NCBI GenBank assembly: GCA_945861155.1
Contig: CAMATN010000039.1
Span: forward strand, 1-37,076
DNA: 37,076 bases
Direction of reading: 5' to 3'
Source: Rhizobium sp. Q54
GTDB taxonomy: Bacteria > Pseudomonadota > Alphaproteobacteria > ATCC43930 > CGMCC-115725
Shown: positions 1 through 6,018 of the stretch, one piece after another
How positions within the stretch are numbered: position 1 is the first letter of the stretch
How the letters are laid out: the number at the start of each line of letters is the position of its first letter
The notes under the pieces: generated by a model
Told to the model about the DNA's origin: nothing
Database searches by the model: none
What the model saw: the letters and a program-made list of their open reading frames with translations, nothing else
Made by a program: the position numbers and the translations under genes

Positions 1-734
1 AGACGACGACCGCGGTCAATTTGGCGACCGCGCTGGCTGCCGCCGAGCATCGGGTGCTCGTCATCGATCTCGACCCGCAGGGCAACGCCAGCACCGGTCT
101 GGGCATCGGCCGCGAGGCCCGCCGCGTGACCAGCTTCGATTTGCTGCTCGGCGAGTGCGAATTGGCGGCGGCGGTGGTCGCGACCGCGGTGCCGCGCCTC
201 GAATTGGTCGCCGCCTCGCAGGACCTCGCCGGCGCTGAACTCGAATTGAGCCAGCGCCCGCACCGCGAGTTCCTGCTGCAACGCGCGATCCGCAGCCGCC
301 TGGCCGAATATGACGAGGTACTGATCGACTGCCCGCCCTCCCTGAACCTGCTGACGATCAACGCGCTGGTTGCCGCCGACCGGGTGTTGGTGCCGCTGCA
401 ATGCGAGTTCTACGCGCTCGAAGGCTTGGCGCAGCTGATGAGCACGATCGAGCGGGTGCAGCGCGCGCTCAATCCGCGCCTCGCACTGCAAGGGGTGTTG
501 CTGACGATGTACGACCGCCGCAACAATCTCTGCGACCTGGTCGCCGCCGATGTGCGCGGCCATTTCGGCGACAAGGTCTACGACACGGTGATCCCGCGCA
601 ATGTCCGCCTGTCGGAGGCGCCGTCGCACGGCATGCCGGGGCTGATCTACGACCATCGCTGCCCGGGGTCGCAAGCCTATATCCGGCTCGCCGCCGAGAT
701 GCTGCGGGGCGGCGGCATGAGGGCCGTGGCATGA
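1..734 (+). CDS. parA: ParA chromosome-partitioning ATPase (5' truncated)
   Basis: ParA/Soj ATPase binds DNA non-specifically in its ATP form and, with ParB, moves the replication origin region. The window opens inside the deviant Walker A motif: bases 1-2 complete a Lys codon, and the next codons read TTTAVNLATAL, the usual continuation of KGGVGKTTTAVNLA. Then come VLVIDLDPQGNAST (A' box), YDEVLIDCPPSLNLLT (Walker B) and the C-terminal VIPRNVRLSEAPSHG typical of chromosomal ParA. Only about 15-20 N-terminal residues should be missing. The stop overlaps the parB start as ATGA. In alphaproteobacteria the pair normally follows gidA/gidB, which would lie just outside the window. The TTG at 21 is internal, not a start. 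Confidence 0.97.
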   Translation, partial: TTTAVNLATALAAAEHRVLVIDLDPQGNASTGLGIGREARRVTSFDLLLGECELAAAVVATAVPRLELVAASQDLAGAELELSQRPHREFLLQRAIRSRLAEYDEVLIDCPPSLNLLTINALVAADRVLVPLQCEFYALEGLAQLMSTIERVQRALNPRLALQGVLLTMYDRRNNLCDLVAADVRGHFGDKVYDTVIPRNVRLSEAPSHGMPGLIYDHRCPGSQAYIRLAAEMLRGGGMRAVA

Positions 735-1603
735 GCGATATCGGAACAACCCCCCGCGCGAAGCGGCCGTCGCTGGGGCGCGGGCTGGCCGCGTTGTTCG
801 GCGAGGCAGGCGGGCGGCTCCCAAGCAATCCGGGCGGGGCTCGAACCGTGCCGATCGAGGCGATCCGGCCGTCGCCGTTCCAGCCGCGCCGGCATTTCGC
901 CGAGCCCGAACTCGACGGCCTCGCGCAATCGATCCGCGAGAAGGGCATCGTCCAGCCGTTGCTGGTGCGCCCGGTCGACGACGGCGCGGCGGATTTCGAG
1001 CTGGTCGCCGGCGAGCGGCGCTGGCGCGCGGCGCAGCGCGTCGGGCTGCACGAGGTGCCGGTGGTGATCCGGCCGTTTGCCGATTCGGAGGTGATCGAGA
1101 TTGCGCTCGTTGAAAACCTGCAGCGCGAGGATTTGTCGGCGCTCGACGAGGCCGAAGCCTATAGCCGGCTGACGCGCGAATTCGGGCGCAGCCAGGCGAG
1201 CCTCGCCGAGGCGGTCGGCAAAAGCCGCAGCCATGTCGCCAACACGCTGCGCCTCCTATCGCTGCCCGCCCCGGTGCGCCGCAGCCTCGACGAGGGGGCG
1301 CTCTCGGCCGGTCATGCCCGGGCCTTGCTCGGCGCGCCCGACCCGGCGGCGCTGGCCGACGAGGTCGTCCGCCGCGGCCTCAATGTCCGCGCCACCGAAA
1401 GCCTGGTGCGCCGCCGCGCGACACAGCCCGCGCCCAAGCCCCGCCCCGTCCGCGACACCGATACGCTGGTGCTGGAGCGCGAGCTTGCCGTAATCCTCGG
1501 TCTGCGGGTCACGCTTGCGGCAAAACGCCGCGGCGGCAGCCTGACGCTGCATTACGCCAGCCTCGACCAGCTCGACCGGGTATTGGCGCTGCTGCGCCGT
1601 TAA
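731..1603 (+). CDS. parB: ParB centromere-binding protein
   Basis: ParB/Spo0J is a 290-aa CTP-dependent clamp that loads at parS and spreads along DNA; it stimulates ParA ATPase. The N-terminus carries the short Arg-rich ParA-interaction segment ending in SLGRGLAALFGE. Next is the ParB/sulfiredoxin-like domain with IRPSPFQPRRHF and the CTP-binding VAGERRWRAAQ motif. A LVENLQREDLSALDEAEAY segment and an HTH follow (SQASLAEAVGKSRSHVANTLRLL), with a C-terminal dimerisation domain ending near LDRVLALLRR. The ATG at 731 overlaps the parA stop, so the two are translationally coupled. The TAA at 1601-1603 overlaps the stop of the convergent gene by four bases. No obvious parS palindrome was found nearby. 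Confidence 0.97.
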   Translation: MSDIGTTPRAKRPSLGRGLAALFGEAGGRLPSNPGGARTVPIEAIRPSPFQPRRHFAEPELDGLAQSIREKGIVQPLLVRPVDDGAADFELVAGERRWRAAQRVGLHEVPVVIRPFADSEVIEIALVENLQREDLSALDEAEAYSRLTREFGRSQASLAEAVGKSRSHVANTLRLLSLPAPVRRSLDEGALSAGHARALLGAPDPAALADEVVRRGLNVRATESLVRRRATQPAPKPRPVRDTDTLVLERELAVILGLRVTLAAKRRGGSLTLHYASLDQLDRVLALLRR

Positions 1604-2538
1604 TTTTTCTTCTTGAGAGACAGCAGGTCGATCAGGAAGCGGTCGCGTTCGGCGGCCAGCGCGGCGGTGTCGCGCCCGCCGGCCTCGGCGGCGACGCCGG
1701 CGGTCAGCGCCTCGCGGATTGCGGGGCTTAGGCGCGGGGCGCCGAGATCGTCCCACCAGCTTTCGAGCGGCGGCCCGAGCTGGTCGAGGAAATGGGCCAT
1801 CCCGCCCGATCCGCCGGCGAGATGAAAGGTCAGATGCGGCCCCATCAGGGCCCACCGCAGTCCCGGCCCCTCGCTGATCGCGGTGTCGACATCGGCGACG
1901 CTGGCCACCCCGGTCGCGACGAGATGAACCGCCTCGCGCCACAACGCGGCCTGCAGACGGTTGGCGACGTGGCCGGCGACCTCGCGGCGGATGTGGATCG
2001 GGCGTTTGCCGATACTCGCGTAAAACGCCATCGCCCGCGCGATCGTGGCCGGCGCGGTCTGGGCGCCGCCAACCACTTCAACGAGCGGAATGAGATGCGG
2101 CGGGTTGAACGGGTGGCCGATCACAACGCGCTCGGGATGCCGGCAGGCGGCTTGCAGCTTGCTGATCAGCAGCCCCGACGAGCTTGACGCGATGACGATA
2201 TCGGGCGGCAGCGCCCGGTCGATGCGCGCCAGCAGATCCTGTTTGACCGCCTCGCGCTCGGGGGCGCTTTCCTGGACGAAATCGGCGGCGACGAGCGCCG
2301 CTTCGGGCTCCGCGCAAAAATTCAGCGATTGCTGCGGCGGGGTTGCGGCGAGCGGCGCCAGCCGCGCCAGCACCGGCCAAGCCTGATCGACAAACCGTCG
2401 CAATTTCGCTTCCGCATCAGGCGCCGGATCGCTCGCCGCGACCCTGAGCCCGCGCGCCAGGAACAGCGCCGCCCAGCTCATGCCGATCGTGCCGGTGCCG
2501 ATCACGGCGATGCGGTCGAAGGCGGTTTGCTGCTCCAT
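1600..2538 (-). CDS. 3-hydroxyacyl-CoA / L-carnitine dehydrogenase family oxidoreductase
   Basis: A 312-aa NAD-dependent dehydrogenase of the 3-hydroxyacyl-CoA dehydrogenase superfamily. The Rossmann motif IAVIGTGTIGMSWA is at about residues 10-23. Further on are ASSSSGLLISKLQ and the catalytic-His region GHPFNPPHLIPLVEVVGG. The C-terminal helical domain contains NRLQAALWREAVHLV and GPGLRWALMGP. Length and these C-terminal motifs resemble L-carnitine dehydrogenase and lambda-crystallin-like enzymes more than the fadB type, so the substrate is probably a short 3-hydroxy acid, its CoA ester or carnitine; this cannot be decided from sequence alone. It stands alone on the minus strand, tail to tail with parB, sharing TTAA at 1600-1603. 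No betaine or carnitine uptake genes lie nearby. Confidence 0.85.
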   Translation of the reverse strand: MEQQTAFDRIAVIGTGTIGMSWAALFLARGLRVAASDPAPDAEAKLRRFVDQAWPVLARLAPLAATPPQQSLNFCAEPEAALVAADFVQESAPEREAVKQDLLARIDRALPPDIVIASSSSGLLISKLQAACRHPERVVIGHPFNPPHLIPLVEVVGGAQTAPATIARAMAFYASIGKRPIHIRREVAGHVANRLQAALWREAVHLVATGVASVADVDTAISEGPGLRWALMGPHLTFHLAGGSGGMAHFLDQLGPPLESWWDDLGAPRLSPAIREALTAGVAAEAGGRDTAALAAERDRFLIDLLSLKKKN

Positions 2539-2592
2539 GATATTCTCCCGCGTCCGCCATGCCGTGCGACCGGATCGACGAGACCGGCCGAG

Positions 2593-2640
2593 GCTTGCTA
2601 TGGTCTGCGCTTGCTAAGGTCCGGGCTTGCCATGGTCGGC
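2593..2640. repeat. Three tandem 16-bp imperfect repeats in a divergent promoter region
   Basis: Three consecutive 16-bp units share GCTTGCtAtGGTC: 2593-2608, 2609-2624 and 2625-2640. They lie between the start of the minus-strand dehydrogenase (2538) and the TTG start of the acyltransferase (2690). The array could be an operator with head-to-tail sites or a chance tandem duplication. Nothing in the sequence tells which. Confidence 0.7.
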
Positions 2641-2689
2641 CGGCGGGACCAGCCGCGCCAGCCACATCCGATCGGGAGCTTAGTCGGCC

Positions 2690-3880
2690 TTGCCCGAATC
2701 GTCCACGCAACGCGATCTGCGGCTCGACTTCTTTCGCGGTCTTTCGCTGATATTCATTTTCGTCGATCATATTCCCCATAATGTCCTGAGCTATTTTACA
2801 CTGCAGGCGGTCGGGTTCTACGACGCGGCCGAGGTTTTCATCTTCATCTCCGGTTTTACCGCGGCGCTCGTCTACGGTCGCCGTCTGGCCAGCAAGGGCG
2901 CGATCTACGCCACCGCCCAGGTGCTGCGCCGGGCGTGGCAGCTCTATGTCGCCCACATTTTTCTGTTTGTCCTGTTCGTTGCCCAGGTGTCCTATACCGC
3001 GGCGACCTTCAAGAACCCGATGTTCAATGACGAAATGCGCGTCGCGGATTTTCTCGAGGAACCGCACGTCGCGGTGGTCAAGGCGCTGCTGCTGCAATTT
3101 CAGCCGGCCTTTTTCGACATTCTGCCAATGTACATCGTCATGTTGGTGATCTTTCCGGCGGTGCTGATCGGTCTGCGGCGCCATTGGCTCTTGGTGCTGG
3201 TGCCGTCGGCGCTGCTTTACGTCGCGGTCCAAATCTTCGACATAACGGTCCCGGCCTATCCGGCCGGCCATGAATGGTTTTTCAACCCGCTCGCCTGGCA
3301 GTTCCTGTTCGTATCGGGAGCGGTGCTCGCGCAGCGCACGGCGGAGGGGATCAGCCTTACCCGGCTGCTCCGCGTGATCTATCCGCTCGCCGTCGTGGTC
3401 TTCGTGGCAGCGCTTATCGTCCGGGCGAGCTGGACCCTGCACGGAATCTGGGAGCCGGTCCCGGCCTTGTTTCTCAAGGAATTATGGCCGGCCGGGAAGA
3501 ATAATTTGTCGCCGATCCGCCTGATCCCGTTTTTCGCGCTCGTCCTGCTGGTGGCAACGCATGTGCAGCCTAATGCCCGCTTTTTGCGCAGCGCCGCGGC
3601 GCGGCCGCTGGTCTTGTGCGGTCAGCAGTCGCTGGAGATCTTCTGTCTCGGCATTCTGCTTTCGGCGCTCGCACACGTCATCCTCGCCGAATACGGGTCC
3701 GCGCTCCCGATACAGCTTGCGGTCAATTCCGCCGGGATCCTGGTCATGGTCCTGACCGCCAAAGCCATCGATTGGTACAAGGCACTCGACCGAATGCCGG
3801 TGGCTCCGACCCAAAGGGCTCCCGCCATGGCTCCCGCCAGGGCTCCAGGGGTGGCGCCGGGCGGCGGCGACGCGCGATGA
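2690..3880 (+). CDS. OpgC-family integral membrane acyltransferase
   Basis: A 396-aa polytopic inner-membrane protein resembling the OpgC family. OpgC transfers succinyl groups to osmoregulated periplasmic glucans; this family belongs to the broader set of membrane acyltransferases that modify surface glycans. The N-terminus (RDLRLDFFRGLSLIFIFVDH, about residues 8-27) has the Arg-Leu-Asp-Phe-Arg-Gly plus membrane-embedded Asp-His signature of this family. EVFIFISGFTAALVYGRRL follows near residue 46. Roughly ten hydrophobic segments run to about residue 365, and the tail is rich in Pro and Ala. The TTG start at 2690 has GGGAG 11 bases upstream. The stop overlaps the next start as ATGA. The acyl donor and target glycan are unknown; no opgG/opgH genes are in the window. 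Confidence 0.85.
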   Translation: MPESSTQRDLRLDFFRGLSLIFIFVDHIPHNVLSYFTLQAVGFYDAAEVFIFISGFTAALVYGRRLASKGAIYATAQVLRRAWQLYVAHIFLFVLFVAQVSYTAATFKNPMFNDEMRVADFLEEPHVAVVKALLLQFQPAFFDILPMYIVMLVIFPAVLIGLRRHWLLVLVPSALLYVAVQIFDITVPAYPAGHEWFFNPLAWQFLFVSGAVLAQRTAEGISLTRLLRVIYPLAVVVFVAALIVRASWTLHGIWEPVPALFLKELWPAGKNNLSPIRLIPFFALVLLVATHVQPNARFLRSAAARPLVLCGQQSLEIFCLGILLSALAHVILAEYGSALPIQLAVNSAGILVMVLTAKAIDWYKALDRMPVAPTQRAPAMAPARAPGVAPGGGDAR

Positions 3881-4620
3881 AGCGGCGATCGCTGCTCGGA
3901 TTCGCCGGCGCCGCGGCGTTGGGCGCCGTCCTGCCGGCGAGCGGGCGGGCCGAGCCGCGCGATTGCGAGGTGCCGGCCGACATGATCGAAGTCTCGGCCA
4001 GGCTGCCTCATTTGGCGGAAGGCTTGCGCGACAAATTGCCGGTCAACATCGTGGCGCTCGGCGGCGCCTCGACACGGGGCGCGCCCGCCGGTGCGCCCGA
4101 ACTTGCCTATCCGCACCGCTTGCAGCTGGCGCTCGCGTCGTTCTACCCCGGCGTGCCGATCACGGTGACTAACAAAGGGATGCCGCGCCAATCCGCGCGC
4201 CAGATGCTCGAGCGATTCCCGGTCGACGTCTTCGAGCAAGCCCCGCGCCTGGTGATATGGGAGGTCGGCATCAGCGATGCCGTGCGCGGCGTCGAGATCG
4301 ACGAGTTCGCGAACGCGCTGCAGGCCGGCGTCGATCTGGCCAAAAATCGGGCAATCGACATCGTGCTGGTCGATATGCAATTCTCCCGCAGAGCCGCGAT
4401 GATGATCGATTTCGAGCGTTATCTAATCGCGATCGACCGTGTCGGCGAGTTGAACGACGTGTATGTATTCCCGCGATTCGCGATCATGCGCTACTGGAGC
4501 GAGCAGAAATTGTTCGACTTCGACGAGGTTGCCGAGAACGAGCGCAGCCGGCTTGCCGCCAGGGTGTACGAGTGCATCGGACGCACCCTTGCCGAGGCGA
4601 TCCGGAGCGCGGTCCGATGA
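3877..4620 (+). CDS. Tat-exported SGNH-like protein lacking catalytic residues
   Basis: A 247-aa paralogue of the next gene. The N-terminus MKRRSLLGFAGAAALGAVLP has a twin-arginine motif and a hydrophobic stretch, with probable cleavage after GRA (about residue 25). The SGNH fold is recognisable by alignment with its neighbour: VNIVALGGASTRG, RLVIWEVGISD, IVLVDMQFSRR and FPRFAIMRYW. Block I has Gly-Gly-Ala-Ser where the partner has Gly-Ser-Ser-Ser, so the nucleophile position is Ala64. Block III GTN is replaced by GIS. The Asp-Gly-Leu-His of block V is absent (FDFDEVAE instead). It is therefore probably a non-hydrolytic partner, such as a glycan-binding or scaffolding subunit for the acyltransferase or the active SGNH protein. 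The role is inference; the residue losses are visible. ATGA overlaps on both sides indicate coupled translation. Confidence 0.8.
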   Translation: MKRRSLLGFAGAAALGAVLPASGRAEPRDCEVPADMIEVSARLPHLAEGLRDKLPVNIVALGGASTRGAPAGAPELAYPHRLQLALASFYPGVPITVTNKGMPRQSARQMLERFPVDVFEQAPRLVIWEVGISDAVRGVEIDEFANALQAGVDLAKNRAIDIVLVDMQFSRRAAMMIDFERYLIAIDRVGELNDVYVFPRFAIMRYWSEQKLFDFDEVAENERSRLAARVYECIGRTLAEAIRSAVR

Positions 4621-5468
4621 TCCGCCTGATCTCGGTCGCCCTCGCAATCGTTGTCGCCGCCGCTCTTTCCGGTTCGATCGAGACGGAAGCCGGCGAGCCC
4701 CAGACCGCGCTCGCCGATTGCGCCGCGCCGCCGAGCTTGCGCCTGATCGAGCCGACCCTGACCCACGTGGCGGCGCGGATCGACAAAGGCGAGAGGCTGA
4801 CGATCGTTGCGGTGGGCTCGTCCTCGACCCAGGGGGTCGGCGCGAGCGCACCTTCATTGAATTATCCGAGCCGGCTTGAGGCCGAACTCCGACAGCGCTT
4901 CCCGCATATCGACATCCGGGTCATCAATCGCGGCAAAGGCGGCGAGGACGCGCCGGAGGAACTGGCCCGGATGGATCGCGACGTGCTCGCCGAGCGGCCG
5001 GATCTGGTGATCTGGCAGATCGGCACCAATGCCGTCTTACGCCGCGACGATCTGGCAGCCGATGACGAATCTATCCGTCGCGGCGTCGCGATGGTTCAGC
5101 AGCGGGCCAGCGATGTCGTGCTGATGGACATGCAATTTGCGCCACGCGTGATCGGCCGGCCAGCCGCCGCGACGATGCAACGGTTGATCGCGCAAGCGGC
5201 CGAGCGCAGCCATGTCGGCCTCTTTCGCCGGTTCGAGATCATGCGCCATTGGCAGCTTCAGCCCGAGCCGGCGCAGATGATCGGCCCCGACGGGCTGCAC
5301 ATGACCGATCGCGGGTATGCCTGTCTCGCGGCCGAACTCGCCGAAGCGATCGCCGGAAATTGGCGGGAGCACGAGCGCTCTACGCAAAGCGCGCGGTCCT
5401 CGCTGGTCGCTGGATTGGCCCGGCCCGGGGATTCGCCCGGGGATTTGTACGCGAACGAGGATCCCTAG
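4617..5468 (+). CDS. Secreted SGNH/GDSL hydrolase (putative O-acyl transferase or esterase)
   Basis: A 283-aa protein with a Sec-type signal peptide (MIRLISVALAIVVAAALSGS; likely cut before about residue 30), so it acts in the periplasm or at the membrane surface. SGNH blocks are intact: VAVGSSSTQGVG (nucleophile Ser69, possibly Ser68), the block II Gly in NRGKGGED, WQIGTNA (Asn138) and GPDGLHMTDRGY (Asp225/His228). Such enzymes remove or transfer acetyl and similar groups on glycans. Its pairing with an OpgC-type membrane acyltransferase suggests the last transfer, or editing, of an acyl group on a periplasmic or surface glycan. It is the third gene of a tightly overlapping operon. The last 30 or so residues are low in structure and rich in Ser, Arg, Gly and Pro. 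Substrate unknown. Confidence 0.85.
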   Translation: MIRLISVALAIVVAAALSGSIETEAGEPQTALADCAAPPSLRLIEPTLTHVAARIDKGERLTIVAVGSSSTQGVGASAPSLNYPSRLEAELRQRFPHIDIRVINRGKGGEDAPEELARMDRDVLAERPDLVIWQIGTNAVLRRDDLAADDESIRRGVAMVQQRASDVVLMDMQFAPRVIGRPAAATMQRLIAQAAERSHVGLFRRFEIMRHWQLQPEPAQMIGPDGLHMTDRGYACLAAELAEAIAGNWREHERSTQSARSSLVAGLARPGDSPGDLYANEDP

Positions 5469-5637
5469 GCGCGCAAGGACGATGGCGGTCGGGGTTGGCG
5501 ATCCCGACCCAACCGCGGCGAATCCATCGCACAGCTGTCTGGCGCGTCCGTCAAGCGTTGCGACGAAACGCCGCGATTGCGTCGGGGAGCAAGTTGAGAT
5601 CGCGCTGACCCCCGCGCGCAGCTGATCAGAATTTGGT

Positions 5638-5666
5638 TTGGGATTGGCGGCAGCCTCATATATACT
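5638..5666 (+). promoter_or_regulatory. Sigma70-type promoter candidate upstream of the small ORF and prkA
   Basis: TTGGGA (5638-5643) and TATACT (5661-5666) are separated by exactly 17 bases, matching 4/6 and 5/6 of the housekeeping consensus. AGGAGG follows at 5681. The prediction is by eye. Confidence 0.5.
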
Positions 5667-5693
5667 GCGAACTTCCTATCAGGAGGCCACAAG

Positions 5694-5975
5694 ATGTTGT
5701 TGGTTTCCGATTTATCGCTGGCTCGCAATTTTGGGGTTGCGCACACAATTTGGGCGCGGCTTGGCCACGCCAAGGTTGTCCGCATCGATCCTAAAGCAGC
5801 GATAAAGTTCTGGCATATGGATTGCGTCTGCGCAGCCGGGATTGAAGCGGCTGCAATGGCCGGAGCCGCGGATCGTACGGGAACGACCGGGCAGGGACGT
5901 AGCCCGCGATCGGCGGCACAAATTTGTCGCCGGTCACGAGCGGTTGAATTTTCTTCGCTGACGGTCGTTTATTGA
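5694..5975 (+). CDS. Hypothetical 93-aa small protein (doubtful)
   Basis: The ATG at 5694 is preceded by a perfect AGGAGG seven bases upstream and by a good promoter match, which is unusually strong initiation context for this window. The protein starts MLLVSDLSLARNFGVAHTIW and has no domain I recognise. Its second half is Ala-, Gly- and Arg-rich and looks like translated non-coding DNA. A sigma54-like promoter for prkA and a palindrome lie inside it. It may be a short leader ORF whose translated part matters only at the 5' end, a real small protein, or chance. Confidence 0.3.
   Translation: MLLVSDLSLARNFGVAHTIWARLGHAKVVRIDPKAAIKFWHMDCVCAAGIEAAAMAGAADRTGTTGQGRSPRSAAQICRRSRAVEFSSLTVVY
5760..5774. 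promoter_or_regulatory. 15-bp palindrome upstream of the sigma54-like promoter
   Basis: CTTGGC-CAC-GCCAAG is a perfect 6-bp inverted repeat with a 3-base centre. It is centred about 70 bases before the start site predicted from the -24/-12 element at 5811-5825. It could bind a dimeric activator or repressor; identity unknown. Confidence 0.4.
5811..5825 (+). promoter_or_regulatory. Sigma54 (RpoN)-like -24/-12 promoter candidate for prkA
   Basis: TGGCAT at 5811-5816 and TTGC at 5822-5825 give the invariant GG-N10-GC spacing; the consensus is TGGCAC-N5-TTGCA/T. The predicted start would be near 5837, leaving a leader of about 190 bases before prkA. Nitrogen (NtrC) control of the E. coli homologue yeaG is established, which makes the match plausible. 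The two mismatches flank the core. Confidence 0.45.
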
Positions 5976-6018
5976 GTGAACGGTCGAAGCAATTGCGGTC
6001 GACAGTCAGTCGATTGAG

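Noticed and set aside
2417-3442. 341-codon minus-strand frame covering the opgC-like gene start
   Set aside because: It overlaps the dehydrogenase start and the membrane acyltransferase, and is charged and low in recognisable motifs.
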